Origin: a virus
Direction: 5' to 3' (one strand)
Virus record (IMG/VR): IMGVR_UViG_3300027573_000033
Location: 1-60,103 of that record
DNA: 60,103 nucleotides
Every line of letters begins with the position of its first letter. Position 1 is the stretch's first letter. Made by a program: the position numbers and the translations under genes. The notes under the pieces were generated by a model. That model was given only the letters and a program-made list of their open reading frames with translations. It did no database searches and was not told the origin of the DNA. This document shows positions 45,755 through 55,417 of the stretch, in pieces.

Positions 45755-48700
45755 TTGCGTGGCGCCGCCGCGGCAGCTGTGGTTTCGAGGGCTTGCACTA
45801 TAGTCTCTGGAGAATCACGTGTACCCTTGGCGATGGCACGCAATAGGGCGGCCACCTCGTCGTGCATATTCTGGATGTCCTGCTGTGATGCGATCGGCGA
45901 TTCGCGTGGCATGGCCGCGGCGATCACGGCGTCGTTGGAGTTCGGCTCCGGCCCGCCGGTCTGGGCCGGTGCGGCTAGCGCGGTCAGCGCGCTGACCACC
46001 GACTGCCATATGCGGTTATAGTCGCTAGTGCTGGCGAACATATCACGAGCCACCTTCAGGTAAGCGTCAGCCGCCCCCTGCAGGTCGCGCAGCGCGTCGA
46101 TGTCCCCGCCCTGCGCCCTCCCAAGCAGGTCGAGATAGTCCTTCTGCGCCGCGGCGAGCTTGGCCGACGGCGATAGCGGCGAGATGTCGTCACGCAGCGC
46201 AATGTCCTTGAGGTACTGTCTCAGGGATTCTTTGATCCGCTCAAGCTCGGTCAGCGTATTTTCTACGCCGCCGGAGATGCCCTCTAGGATCTCCTTCCAG
46301 CGATCGTCGAAGGTCTTGAGGATGGCGTCCATGACCGGCTGGTTGCCCGCGAACCTCTTAAGCATGTCATCGCGCCACTTCTCCAGCTCGAACCGCTGCT
46401 CGGCCAGGGCAGGACCGTACTGAGCCGATAGCAGGATGAACTTCGCCAGGTCCCCGGCCGACTTAGTGCTCAGATCCTTCAGCTTATCGATCAGCTCCAT
46501 CAGGCCCTGGTACTCGCCGCTACCGGCCTGCACCGTGCTCAGCTGAGAGGTGAACCAGTCGATCTGCTGAGCGATCATAGTCAGTTTCAACGACAGCTGA
46601 TCGCCCATCGTGCCGCTCATCTGCCCGACCGTATCGTCTATCATAGAGGTGACGCGATCGAACTCCGAGCGCATCGTCTTTCCGATACTGCCCAGGTCGA
46701 CGACGTTGGACAGCGCGTCCGACACCTCGTCTATGGACTCGGCGGCGTCCTGAGCGGTGCCGTTGACCCGGACGAACACGCCGGCCAGCCGCATGAGGGC
46801 CACGTACATATCCCTCTCGGCCGGAATGGTCAGGTTGAGCCCGTTTAAGATTTCCAGGAACCCTGCGTGAGTCTCCGGCACGGCCAGGCCCAGGTCATCG
46901 AAGCCGCTATTCAGGGCCTCTAGGTCCGCCGCGCCGCGCTGGGCGTTCGTGTAGAAGTTATCCAGCAGGAACCCGATCGAGTCGAGGGCCGCGCCCATGC
47001 CGCCGAAGCCCTCGGCCAGGGCGCTCAATACGACCGGATCCACCTCGTTTAGGGCGTACCCGAAGTACTCGAAGGCCTCCGTAGTGGCCGTGATATACTC
47101 GGTCGCCTGCTGTGCGGTGCCGTTCAGGGTGACGAAGGCCGGGGCCAGAGATGTCATCACCTCGTACGTGGCTCGCCCGGCTTCGGTGGTCAGGTTCAGG
47201 CCGCCGAGTAACGCCATGAACTCGGTGTGGGTCTTGGGCACCTCCATGCTTATCCCGGCGAACCCATCGGTCAGCTGCGCCTGGACCGTCGCCAGCTTAT
47301 CGGCGTCCGTCGTGAAGTTCTGTCCGATAAAGGCGAAGCGCTCGGCCATGGCCTGGGCGCCGCCGAACACGTCCACGAACGCCTCCAACTGGGACGCGTC
47401 TAGCGCCTCAAGCTGGGGCTGCAGGCTGATCACGCTCTTGACCGCCGTCTGGAGGGCCGCCCCCATATCCAGCATCTTGGTGATGTCGGCCTCGGTGGCC
47501 TCGGAGACCTTCACGCTGTCGAACAGCGTCGACAGGTACGTGGGCAGGTCCGAGCCCTGGATGGCGGCGAACAGCATTCGCTTAGTCTCGAGGGCGATCC
47601 TGGCGGTGTACTCCGCAGGATCTCTGCCCACGTCGATGTCGGCGGCGTTATACACGACCCTATCGCCGACCATCGCCTGAGCGCTGAGCAGAGTTCCGGC
47701 GTCGCCCTTCGGGTCCACGGCGCCGCCGATGGAGAACTGAGCCGTACCGGCCTTGATGCCCAGGCCGCGAGCCGCCTGGATGTATCCGGTGGCGATACTG
47801 TCTGACACCTTCTGATACTCCGCGTCGGCCGTGCTTAGCGTGAATAGCCGGCCCATATCGCCCTTGTCCACCTGCCCCGTCTTGACATCGGCCCTCGATG
47901 ACGCGGACCCCTCGGTCTTCACACCGCCGCCGGACTTAAAAAGAGACCCTACTAGGGAGCCCAAGGCCGATCCGATCATGGCTCCGATAGGACCCCAGAT
48001 AGACCCAATAGCCCCGCCTATTGTGCCGCCGACCTGCGCGCCGGTCTTGCGCCTCTCGCTTACGAAGGACGATACTAGCGATCCTATGGCGAACCCAGTA
48101 CCGGCACCGGCCGCGGCCTGTCCGAGCTGATCCCCGGTGGAAAAGAACGGCAATCCGCCCTCGGGCGACTGAACCCCACCGCCCCACTGGTTGTTAGACA
48201 GACTAAACCCGGCCCCGAACGGGTTGCTGAACCCGCCAACCATCTTCGACAGTCCGCCGAACAGCCCGGCGCCGCCCCCAACACCGCCACCGCCGCCGGC
48301 GAAGGCCGAGCCGGACCCGCCGAAGATGCCGCCGATAATGGCTTTGATGGCCGGCTGCATGATGTTCGTCTTGAACATGTTCAGCAGCACGTCTCGGAAG
48401 TTCTTGGCGAAACTCTTGCCGTCCTCGAACCCCCTCATCAGGGCGTCGGATATGGTGTCGGAGATGGAGTCGCCCATCTTCTCGAATTCGGTGGCCGTCT
48501 TCTTTAGCCCGTCGCCCGTCGCCTTAGACAGGTTATCCGCCCACTGCAATTCGATGTTACTCGTATTCAGTGCACGAAGATCCTTCTTGTTCTGGATAAG
48601 TTCCTTAAGCTTCTCTGATTCCTCTGTACACGCCAGGGCGCTCTGCTTTGTAGCCAGCGTAGCCTCAAGAGTGGCGATCTCTGCGTCGATACGGGCGTTC

Positions 48701-50625
48701 TCCAGGATCTTGAGATTGATGGCCGTCTGTCCGATGGCCTCATTCTCCTCCTTCTGCTTCCTGACGGCCTCCGCGCTCGTTTCAATCTTCTTGTCAAGAG
48801 ACTTGATCTCGTCCTCATAGGCCTTCTGGAGATACGTCTCCAGCTCCGCCGCCACACGATTAGCATTGTTGAGGTATATCTGTGTTTCGAGGAGCGCAAA
48901 CATCTTCTTGCGCATATCCTCCCTGGCGATGGTGGATACGGCCATAGAGGCCGCGTACAGGTCTTCGACCATCCTATTCTCGGTCACCTGCACGCCCTGC
49001 TTTTTCAGGACCTCCATCAGCTTGACGGCGTCCGCGTACTGAGCCTTCTGAGCGCGATTAAAGTCGTCGTACGCCTTGGCGGCGGCCTTAGCGGATGTCT
49101 CGGCCTCCTTGTTAGCCTGCGCGGCGACCGTGCCGTACTCCTTGTTCAGCGAGATCAGGGCCGTAAGGATCTGTGTCTTACGAGCCATCGTGATATCGCG
49201 ATCAGACAGCTCGGCCTTGAGCTCGGACTTGGTGATGTCCAGATCACGGAGCCGCTCGGTGGCCGTTATCTCCTTGGTCTTGATGGAGACGTTGCGCTCT
49301 GAGTCCTGGTACGCTTGCACCGCCGCGTTATGCGCCTTGTTGGAGGCGTCTATGGCCATATTCTCGGCGGCCATGCGAGCGAGGATCTTATCCCTGGCAT
49401 CGTCATTAGACACGCCGTACTTGACGCTAGCGCTGGTCAGCTTCTCCTGACCGGCCGCCCAATCGGCGAACGTCATCTCGCCCCTAAACACCTTAACCAG
49501 CGCGAATAGCTGCTTGATGGCGAGTAGCGGCCCCTCGAATACGAACATAAAGGCGTCTTTGACCGGCCTAAGGGCGTCCACAAGGAAGTTGAACGCCGAC
49601 ACCAGGGCGCCGACCATCGTCACTAGGGCGGAAAGCACCTCGTATAGGGCCGTAAAGAACGACTCTATGTCCTCGGCCGTTAGGTTCTTGAGGAACTCCT
49701 CGACGTACCCGAACAGCCTCGACAGTATGGTGCTAAGCTGGACGGCCACCCCGCTCTGATTGCTCATGATCTCCGTCATGGTGCGAATCAGGCTCGACGC
49801 CGCCTCGATCGCCCCGGACTCGGACAGTACGATCAGGAACTTGTCGAACGTGTTGATGAGCTTGTTCCACTCCGCTCGCAGGTTCGTGGACGCCACCACG
49901 GCCGCGTCATGGAACCGCTCGCCGATGATCTTGGAGAACTTCGGCAGGAAGTCCTCGGTCAGCAGCTTTCCGGCCCGGATCATCTTCTCCAGGCCGTCGA
50001 CCGTCGTGCCCATGGCCTCGGCGGCCATCTGCATGGTGCCCGGGAACCGCTCGGCGAGCTGCTTGCGCAGCTCCTCCATAGACACCCGGCCCTTGCTCAC
50101 CATCTGCTGGAGGGCGAAGAACACCAGCGTGAGATCCTGTGTGCTGAGGTGCATCGCCACGCCGGCCTTCGTAATGGACTCAAAAATATCGCGAATTCCC
50201 TGACCCTGCAGGGTGGTGCCCATCGCCGCGGCGGACAGCTTGGCGTACGAGTTGGTGAGGGCCTCGATGTTGGCGCCCCACTTATTGGCGATACTGAACA
50301 GGTAGTCCAGCTCCTCGCGAGCCTGGCGCACGCTGCCGGTGACCACAGACATCGTGGACACGAATCCCTGAACACGATCGGTGATATTGAAGACGGTCTT
50401 ACCGGCCTCGATTATCGCCGTCAGGGAGATGACCGTCTTTAGCATGCTCCCAATGCCCTCGTGGGAGGATGCCATCTTCTTCAGTGACTCGGTGATCGAG
50501 TCTACGGACTTGGAGGCCTTGTCGCCGGCATGGGTGATACCCTCCAGATTCTCGATAACGACTCGAGATCCAGAAGCGGCCTCCTTACCGTCTACTACTA
50601 CTCGGAGTTTCGCCTCTTGAGTCAC
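45751..50625 (-). CDS. Tail tape measure protein
   Basis: 1624 aa, the longest gene. The N-terminal 250 residues match the tape-measure domain (FVSTMSVVTGSVRQAREELD, AKLSAAAMGTTLQGQGIRD, VSMEELRKQLAERFPGTM). Helices and two hydrophobic zones follow (about 280-370 and 770-870, the latter Gly-rich GGSGSAFAGGGGGVGGGAG), then coiled coils, consistent with a protein that sets tail length and enters the host membrane. Using 1.5 A per residue, the expected tail is around 240 nm. Confidence 0.93.
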   Translation of the reverse strand: MTQEAKLRVVVDGKEAASGSRVVIENLEGITHAGDKASKSVDSITESLKKMASSHEGIGSMLKTVISLTAIIEAGKTVFNITDRVQGFVSTMSVVTGSVRQAREELDYLFSIANKWGANIEALTNSYAKLSAAAMGTTLQGQGIRDIFESITKAGVAMHLSTQDLTLVFFALQQMVSKGRVSMEELRKQLAERFPGTMQMAAEAMGTTVDGLEKMIRAGKLLTEDFLPKFSKIIGERFHDAAVVASTNLRAEWNKLINTFDKFLIVLSESGAIEAASSLIRTMTEIMSNQSGVAVQLSTILSRLFGYVEEFLKNLTAEDIESFFTALYEVLSALVTMVGALVSAFNFLVDALRPVKDAFMFVFEGPLLAIKQLFALVKVFRGEMTFADWAAGQEKLTSASVKYGVSNDDARDKILARMAAENMAIDASNKAHNAAVQAYQDSERNVSIKTKEITATERLRDLDITKSELKAELSDRDITMARKTQILTALISLNKEYGTVAAQANKEAETSAKAAAKAYDDFNRAQKAQYADAVKLMEVLKKQGVQVTENRMVEDLYAASMAVSTIAREDMRKKMFALLETQIYLNNANRVAAELETYLQKAYEDEIKSLDKKIETSAEAVRKQKEENEAIGQTAINLKILENARIDAEIATLEATLATKQSALACTEESEKLKELIQNKKDLRALNTSNIELQWADNLSKATGDGLKKTATEFEKMGDSISDTISDALMRGFEDGKSFAKNFRDVLLNMFKTNIMQPAIKAIIGGIFGGSGSAFAGGGGGVGGGAGLFGGLSKMVGGFSNPFGAGFSLSNNQWGGGVQSPEGGLPFFSTGDQLGQAAAGAGTGFAIGSLVSSFVSERRKTGAQVGGTIGGAIGSIWGPIGAMIGSALGSLVGSLFKSGGGVKTEGSASSRADVKTGQVDKGDMGRLFTLSTADAEYQKVSDSIATGYIQAARGLGIKAGTAQFSIGGAVDPKGDAGTLLSAQAMVGDRVVYNAADIDVGRDPAEYTARIALETKRMLFAAIQGSDLPTYLSTLFDSVKVSEATEADITKMLDMGAALQTAVKSVISLQPQLEALDASQLEAFVDVFGGAQAMAERFAFIGQNFTTDADKLATVQAQLTDGFAGISMEVPKTHTEFMALLGGLNLTTEAGRATYEVMTSLAPAFVTLNGTAQQATEYITATTEAFEYFGYALNEVDPVVLSALAEGFGGMGAALDSIGFLLDNFYTNAQRGAADLEALNSGFDDLGLAVPETHAGFLEILNGLNLTIPAERDMYVALMRLAGVFVRVNGTAQDAAESIDEVSDALSNVVDLGSIGKTMRSEFDRVTSMIDDTVGQMSGTMGDQLSLKLTMIAQQIDWFTSQLSTVQAGSGEYQGLMELIDKLKDLSTKSAGDLAKFILLSAQYGPALAEQRFELEKWRDDMLKRFAGNQPVMDAILKTFDDRWKEILEGISGGVENTLTELERIKESLRQYLKDIALRDDISPLSPSAKLAAAQKDYLDLLGRAQGGDIDALRDLQGAADAYLKVARDMFASTSDYNRIWQSVVSALTALAAPAQTGGPEPNSNDAVIAAAMPRESPIASQQDIQNMHDEVAALLRAIAKGTRDSPETIVQALETTAAAAAPRK

Positions 50626-51345
50626 TTGCGACCGACCCCCTCTTACCCCTACCGTTGTGAACTAGCAAGAATGCCGAGTCCATTAAAACGATGTATGCCA
50701 CGAATTTTTCGTCATCGTCCTCCGGCGTGCCGAACTTATCCATATACGCCACGATATCCGTCATAGATATCGGGTTTATCGCCATCCCAACCTGGCGCCT
50801 AGTGGACAGCGTCAGGAACGTTCGGTAATACGCCCACAAATGAGCGGGCACATCGGGCTTAGACTTGAGCGCCTCTGGCTCTATCTTCGTCTGAGCCCAC
50901 ACATCGTCTAGAAAGTCCTCCCGAGGCGCCCACTCCGCATGCCACTTGACGCACTCCGTCAGGATTTTCCCTCTTCTTCCATCTCCTCGGCCCGGAAATT
51001 CTCCAGGTCTAGCGCGAACTCCTGCAAGAACTCGCGCAAATCGTCGTTGTTCTTGAGGGCCATCTCCGCCATCTCCGGCGAAAATGGGACCTCCTCCTTG
51101 TTGGAGTTGATGACGTCCTTCCAGTCCAGAAGGAGTCCGCCGGCCATCGCCTCGCATAGGATGTCACGAGAGATGGACGGATCCAGAGTTCCCTTCTCGA
51201 TCTTACGACGATGCGGAGCCTGAAGCCGGTTCAAGATGCGCTGAAACCTGATGGACCCGGTGTGGGCCACCTTGAACTGGCTATCTCCGAACTTCGTCCA
51301 AACTCCCTTATCTTGATTACTCTTATTCCGATCGACTACGATCAT
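50585..51345 (-). CDS. Tail assembly chaperone, -1 frameshift product (gpGT-like)
   Basis: From ATG 51345 the ribosome can read GAG GGA AAA and slip -1 on GGGAAAA (50965-50971), then continue ILTECVKWHAEW... to the stop at 50585, about 253 aa. The C-terminal part has helical segments (KPDVPAHLWAYYRTFLTL, NPISMTDIVAYMDKFG). It overlaps the tape measure start by 41 nt. The G/GT pair normally folds around the tape measure during tail assembly. The second half has no usable start of its own. Confidence 0.85.
50959..51345 (-). CDS. Tail assembly chaperone, unshifted product (gpG-like)
   Basis: 128 aa from ATG 51345, ending EEEGKS at TGA 50961-50959. Mixed N-terminus (VWTKFGDSQFKVAHTG), then helices rich in Glu. 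Sits between the tube gene terminator and the tape measure, the canonical place for lambda gpG. Expected to be made in excess over the frameshift form. Confidence 0.85.
   Translation of the reverse strand: MIVVDRNKSNQDKGVWTKFGDSQFKVAHTGSIRFQRILNRLQAPHRRKIEKGTLDPSISRDILCEAMAGGLLLDWKDVINSNKEEVPFSPEMAEMALKNNDDLREFLQEFALDLENFRAEEMEEEGKS
50965..50971 (-). promoter_or_regulatory. Programmed -1 frameshift site GGGAAAA
   Basis: On the minus strand GGGAAAA is in the register G GGA AAA, the X XXY YYZ pattern. The zero-frame stop follows two codons later. The -1 frame is open for 126 codons beyond it. Confidence 0.88.
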
Positions 51346-51365
51346 CTTAACGCCTCCGCAGGGTT

Positions 51366-51400
51366 AAAAAACCTCCCCGGTCGTCGCTGACCCGGGGAGG
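51366..51400 (-). terminator. Intrinsic terminator after tail tube gene
   Basis: Minus strand: CCTCCCCGG, 11-nt loop, CCGGGGAGG, six T, starting 10 bp after the stop at 51411. It probably keeps tube protein levels well above the downstream tail genes. Confidence 0.9.
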
Positions 51401-51410
51401 GCCAGGAGAA

Positions 51411-52367
51411 TTACGGGCCGACTGGCGTCGCGTCGCGCGTGACCTGGAAGATCGAGGTGGTCACCGAATCGTACACGCCCTTCCACGTGGCCGAGAACAT
51501 CAGGTCCTGATCGAGGCCGCCGGCCACGACATTGCCGGACTCGAACTTCGCCTTAGGGACGATGATCTCGTACGTGTTATTCTGCACGTCACGCACCTTG
51601 AGGAGCAGTGCGAACGACGTCGCCGCGATGAACTTGTCGAGGAGGGTCTTATCCTGGAAGTACGCCTCGATCGAGCCGCCCAGGTCGATGCGACCCAGGG
51701 CGATGCCGACCGCCCCGAGGTTGGCGATAGCGCGCTGGGACCTCAGCGAGTTGTTGTACGACAGTGACAGCTTGCTGAAGAGCTGGGTCGACGTGATGCC
51801 GTCCTCCTTGATCTCGATGATGTTCGAGACCGCGTTCATCGGCGTATTCGTCGTCACAGCTGGGAACGTCGCGCCGGCGATCTGCGATGCCGACGTAGAG
51901 GCGTTGAGCCCGAGGACCCCGAACTTGCCGGTAACGATCTGGCCAGTCTCGAAATTCAGGTCCATCGAGCCCATGCGACAGCCCTTGAAGGTCAGGTACA
52001 CGGCCGCCGTCGTATCCTGGAAGTGCTTCTGGAACGTGAAAGACCTGAGGGTCGTACCGTTCTCCAGCGTAGCCACGCCAGACACAGGCGCGCCCCACGT
52101 ACCGCAGAGCACGGCCTCGATCAGGTCGTCAAACGCGTCGTAACAGAACTCCCAGTTGATGTCGCCGGCCACCTCACCGGAGACCTGGACAAGGTCGGCC
52201 GTAACGCGATCCTCGCGGATTTCGTTACTGGTGATGTTGCTGATGTTGTAGTTCAGCGACTCGCCGGTGTACCGGATACCCTTGAGGGCCGGCGTGGCCG
52301 GCGTGGTCCCGAGGACGGATTCGGCGACGTACCGGAGCGCCGTGCGATTTGAGGTACCGATAGTCAT
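51411..52367 (-). CDS. Major tail tube protein
   Basis: 318 aa. N-terminus SNRTALRYVAESVLGTTPAT and a beta-rich body match the phage tail tube (Phage_tube_2) family: SGEVAGDINWEFCYDAFDDL, MGSMDLNFETGQIVTGKF. Expected to form stacked hexamers around the tape measure. Followed by a strong terminator, as fits an abundant structural protein. Confidence 0.85.
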   Translation of the reverse strand: MTIGTSNRTALRYVAESVLGTTPATPALKGIRYTGESLNYNISNITSNEIREDRVTADLVQVSGEVAGDINWEFCYDAFDDLIEAVLCGTWGAPVSGVATLENGTTLRSFTFQKHFQDTTAAVYLTFKGCRMGSMDLNFETGQIVTGKFGVLGLNASTSASQIAGATFPAVTTNTPMNAVSNIIEIKEDGITSTQLFSKLSLSYNNSLRSQRAIANLGAVGIALGRIDLGGSIEAYFQDKTLLDKFIAATSFALLLKVRDVQNNTYEIIVPKAKFESGNVVAGGLDQDLMFSATWKGVYDSVTTSIFQVTRDATPVGP

Positions 52368-52370
52368 GGC

Positions 52371-52760
52371 TTAAAACTCCTCGCGATAAAACGGACAATC
52401 TACGTTCACCTGGTACCACCCATCGGTGACCCCTACCCGCATCATCTCGGGGACGTAGAACTGGATGTTACCTAAGCGCCTATTTCGAAAAAGCGGAGTG
52501 ATCAGATCGGCCAACTCCGTCGCCCGACCCCACCCTAAACCGCTCCTGGTAAAGATTTGAACACAAAAAAGGCCATTATACCTGAATAGCGGGTCCGCAC
52601 CCATCGACGCCTGCCTCCCCGAGGCAGGTAAAACGGTGATACGAACCCACTCCGTCAGACTTTGAGGTTCGAAATCCACGTTATCGCGAGCGACCTGCGT
52701 ATAGGTCCAGTTAGTCACAAACTCTGACTCTATGCTGACCTGGGCGGCTTGGTAGCTCAC
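52371..52760 (-). CDS. Tail terminator (DUF4128-like)
   Basis: 129 aa, alpha/beta: TYTQVARDNVDFEPQSLTEW, FCVQIFTRSGLGWGRATELA, YQVNVDCPF. The W-x-R...G...G.FxVdiFt.sG.G pattern is typical of tail terminator proteins that cap the tube end at the head-tail joint. Correct position after the gp10-like gene. Confidence 0.75.
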   Translation of the reverse strand: MSYQAAQVSIESEFVTNWTYTQVARDNVDFEPQSLTEWVRITVLPASGRQASMGADPLFRYNGLFCVQIFTRSGLGWGRATELADLITPLFRNRRLGNIQFYVPEMMRVGVTDGWYQVNVDCPFYREEF

Positions 52761-53131
52761 GTATTACGTAAAGATTCCAGTGTTAGTTTGACCATGTACG
52801 CCGCCGGGTTCTTGGGGCTGCCATTCTCGACCACATCGGCGTACGGGATAGCGTTGGTGATGTAGACGGTCGGATACCTGGGCAACTTACCGAGAGTTTT
52901 CGGGATGCTCGGGGGGCCGATCGGCACCAGCGCGGAGCCGGTTGTCGTCGTAGACAGGTCCTCTGACCCCTCTCGAATGCGCCAGGAAGCCCTCAAGTTA
53001 CCGGTAAAATATGGGGTTCTGTGGATCACGCCAGCAAAGATCTCTATGGCCACCTCTTCGGTGACCTTCTTGACGGAGTCGTGCAACGTCGGCACAAACT
53101 CCATCGGGCTGACGACCCACTGTGAGGGCAC
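52757..53131 (-). CDS. HK97 gp10-like tail completion / joining protein
   Basis: 124 aa. Pattern RTPYFTGNLRASWRI, then NAIPYADVVENGSP, matches the HK97-gp10 family (RTPVDTGxLRxSW... PYAxxvExG). Joins tail to connector. Overlaps the terminator gene by 4 nt. Confidence 0.85.
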   Translation of the reverse strand: MPSQWVVSPMEFVPTLHDSVKKVTEEVAIEIFAGVIHRTPYFTGNLRASWRIREGSEDLSTTTTGSALVPIGPPSIPKTLGKLPRYPTVYITNAIPYADVVENGSPKNPAAYMVKLTLESLRNT

Positions 53132-53132
53132 C

Positions 53133-53492
53133 CTATCTCCTCAACTGAAGGGTTCTAACGCCGACATGGTTACCCACGTACGTTGGAGTGATCTTGACCA
53201 GATTATACGATACGCCGTTAAACTCCACCGAATCGCTAAGGTCGATCGGAACGGATACGGAAAAGTCTATCAGCTTTACGTCGTCTGACCTGACCAGGTC
53301 GCCGTCCACCTCATCGCTCTCCCACCGATCGACGGAGGCCTTGAGATACTTTGTGACCTCAGTGGGCTCGGCCTTACCGGTGGAGTTGTTAAAAACCGTA
53401 GACGTGGATTTCAGGGTGATGGTGATGACGAGATCGCCAAGCGAGCTCTGAGCCCGGTCTATGGCGTGCAAGACGGTGCTCGAGAGGCTCAT
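53133..53492 (-). CDS. Head-tail connector / stopper-like protein
   Basis: 119 aa, beta-rich (DLVITITLKSTSTVFNNSTG; GVSYNLVKITPTYVGNHVG). Order between adaptor and gp10-like gene corresponds to the head-closure or stopper gene of siphoviruses. Sequence motifs alone are weak. Confidence 0.65.
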   Translation of the reverse strand: MSLSSTVLHAIDRAQSSLGDLVITITLKSTSTVFNNSTGKAEPTEVTKYLKASVDRWESDEVDGDLVRSDDVKLIDFSVSVPIDLSDSVEFNGVSYNLVKITPTYVGNHVGVRTLQLRR

Positions 53493-54001
53493 GTCCTCAC
53501 CAGTTTGGCCACCTTAACGGACCTACCGCCGGCCGCCCCCTCGTACGTACCCCAATGGGACAGTAGGGATAGGACGGTCCTGGGCACGGCGTACTTAGCC
53601 GCTAACTCGTCAAAGTCGACTCGAATCGAGCCAACCCTAACCGTATCGAGATCGGAGATGACGCCGGTGTATTCGCCATCTTTCAGTATCTGGAGAGCCA
53701 ACTCGCACTGCGCCTGCTTGATTGGCAGGGGGATCGTAGTGTCGGTTACCTCTCGACCGTCGACGTCCTCGACGTACTTTCTCGGCCACCTCAAGGACTG
53801 GGTGTCAGAGGCCACCACGCCGATCCACGAAAAATCGGAATCGAGGACTATGGCTGCCGTAACAAGGGAGGCCTCCCTGAACAGGGTTTGAGCCTGAAGC
53901 CACTTCTCCGACCCTAGGCGGGACGAGAAGAAGGAGTCGGCAAACGCCAAATCACAGTAGCTATTGGCGTTTGCCGCTCCGGCGGTGGCGACCAGGGCCA
54001 A
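53489..54001 (-). CDS. Head-tail adaptor (DnaT-like/connector family)
   Basis: 170 aa. Helical N-terminus NSYCDLAFADSFFSSRLGSE and later FREASLVTAAIVLDS, WPRKYVEDVDGRE, PLPIKQAQCELALQIL. These features are shared by head-tail adaptors often annotated as DnaT-like. Overlaps the next gene by 4 nt. Binds portal after packaging. Confidence 0.75.
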   Translation of the reverse strand: MALVATAGAANANSYCDLAFADSFFSSRLGSEKWLQAQTLFREASLVTAAIVLDSDFSWIGVVASDTQSLRWPRKYVEDVDGREVTDTTIPLPIKQAQCELALQILKDGEYTGVISDLDTVRVGSIRVDFDELAAKYAVPRTVLSLLSHWGTYEGAAGGRSVKVAKLVRT

Positions 54002-54244
54002 TTACTTCTTCCCCACGCCCAGAGACTCTTCGGCGGCCGAGGATTTGGCCCTGGCCGCCAGGTCGAGCTCGTACTTCTCGAGGTCCATGATCTTGCAGGC
54101 GTAGAACCCGCAAAGGATCGGCGTCAAAACCTTCGCCTCATCGTCATCGTTGATGACCATGACCCCGTCGACGAACTTGTATCGATCGGCGATGATCTGA
54201 TTTCGCCCCTCGCGCTTGCCCGTGCAGATGAACACTTTTGCCAT
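54002..54244 (-). CDS. Small head-associated protein
   Basis: 80 aa from ATG 54244 (MAKVFICTGK), with AGGAGAG upstream. Strand-rich start, ending in an Ala/Glu helix. It lies between capsid and adaptor genes. May be a small capsid stabiliser; no family recognised. Confidence 0.6.
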   Translation of the reverse strand: MAKVFICTGKREGRNQIIADRYKFVDGVMVINDDDEAKVLTPILCGFYACKIMDLEKYELDLAARAKSSAAEESLGVGKK

Positions 54245-54270
54245 CTCTACTCTCCTGGTCAGGTTGAGAC

Positions 54271-54295
54271 GCGGGAGCCTTCTTCGGGCCCCCGC
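54271..54295 (-). terminator. Intercistronic hairpin after capsid gene
   Basis: GCGGGGGCC/GGCTCCCGC stem (one wobble pair) with a 7-nt loop, 19 bp after the capsid stop. No T run, so likely an mRNA-stabilising or partially terminating hairpin that raises capsid expression. Confidence 0.55.
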
Positions 54296-54313
54296 CACAG
54301 GCCGGTCGCCCGG

Positions 54314-55219
54314 CTAGTTCGTGGTCTCGGTGATCGCCGCCAGGCCAAGGTTCGAGAACAGGGCCATCCCGCAGTACATCTTGACGCGGGTGATCGTCTC
54401 GTCCTTCGTCTCCGACGTCCCGACCTCCTCCACACGGACGCCGGCGGCGCCTCGAGCGGTCAGGCCGGAGATCCCGTAACGACCGGAACCGTCGTCGAAC
54501 GAGCCGCCGAAGATCGTCGTCTCGTTCACGCCGCCACCGCCGTTGATCGGGATCCAGTCGTTCGTGAACAGCGGAACGCCGCGATACGTCGGGACCGTAC
54601 GACCTGACGGCAGGGTCACGACCTCGCCAATTCCGGCTCCGCCGAGGGCTCGCAGTTGCGAGTAGTACGAGCGGATCGAGCGGGCCGGCATCATGAAGTA
54701 GTCGACCTGGCCGTCCTTGTCCTTGACCTTATCGATCAGTTCGTCGAGGTGGGAGAAGTCCCACGTACCGGCGTTGCGATCGATCTTTTGTGACGCGGGC
54801 AGGAGCGACAGCAGGCCGGCGAACGAGTCGTTCAGGCCGTCACCGCTGATCATCGTCTCCTGGTACTTGCGCCCCAAGCTCTTGGCCTTCGAAGCGACCT
54901 GGGTCGCCTTCTGGTCGGTGTAGTCCGACCGAGTCGCCTGGATGAGACCGTTGACTTCGGCGTCGCCGATGAGGGTCGTCAGGCTCGACGTGACCTTGGT
55001 GAACGTCGCCGCGGCCTTGGCGGTGATGGTGCCACCCACGCCAAGGAACTGGACATCGCCGAGCACGTTCTCGCGATTATATGCGAGCGCGTTGCCCTCG
55101 ATCTCCATGAAGGGGAGAAACTCGAAAATCGCGTTGGTCGTGACGATGTTCTCGATCACGCCCGCCAGGAGCATGTCCTGGGTGAGTTTGGCCGATTCGG
55201 CCAGGGTGACTGATGCCAT
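54314..55219 (-). CDS. Major capsid protein (HK97 fold)
   Basis: 301 aa. Features of HK97-type shell proteins: helical N-terminus (LAESAKLTQDMLLAGVIENI), YQETMISGDGLNDSFAGL (spine helix and G-loop), DYFMMPARSIRSYYSQLRA, TYRGVPLFTNDWIP, and C-terminal RVKMYCGMALFSNLGLAAI. There is no N-terminal delta domain, consistent with a separate scaffold gene. Own promoter and a 118-nt leader with a hairpin. Confidence 0.88.
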   Translation of the reverse strand: MASVTLAESAKLTQDMLLAGVIENIVTTNAIFEFLPFMEIEGNALAYNRENVLGDVQFLGVGGTITAKAAATFTKVTSSLTTLIGDAEVNGLIQATRSDYTDQKATQVASKAKSLGRKYQETMISGDGLNDSFAGLLSLLPASQKIDRNAGTWDFSHLDELIDKVKDKDGQVDYFMMPARSIRSYYSQLRALGGAGIGEVVTLPSGRTVPTYRGVPLFTNDWIPINGGGGVNETTIFGGSFDDGSGRYGISGLTARGAAGVRVEEVGTSETKDETITRVKMYCGMALFSNLGLAAITETTN

Positions 55220-55274
55220 TGAGGCCTCCAGAGATGGTTGAGTGATACCGGCCGAAGCGGACCCCGCTCCTTCA

Positions 55275-55291
55275 CTCCATCACCGATGGAG
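55275..55291 (-). promoter_or_regulatory. Leader hairpin of capsid mRNA
   Basis: CTCCATC, 3-nt loop, GATGGAG: perfect 7-bp stem in the leader between the promoter and ATG 55219. Probably stabilises the transcript. Confidence 0.55.
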
Positions 55292-55343
55292 GAGAGTGCC
55301 GCTCTAAGGAAACCCCGTACCCTTAGAGTTACACTCTTAGCTG

Positions 55344-55372
55344 ATTATACCACACTTATCTTCACATGTAAA
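55344..55372 (-). promoter_or_regulatory. Capsid promoter TTTACA-17-TATAAT
   Basis: Minus-strand TTTACA (55372-55367), 17 bp, TATAAT (55349-55344), with extended -10 TG. It provides a separate promoter for capsid and tail genes within the late block. Confidence 0.8.
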
Positions 55373-55417
55373 CAAGAATGTTCATAGTCCCCCATGGAAT
55401 AATCACGATCCCTGGGG

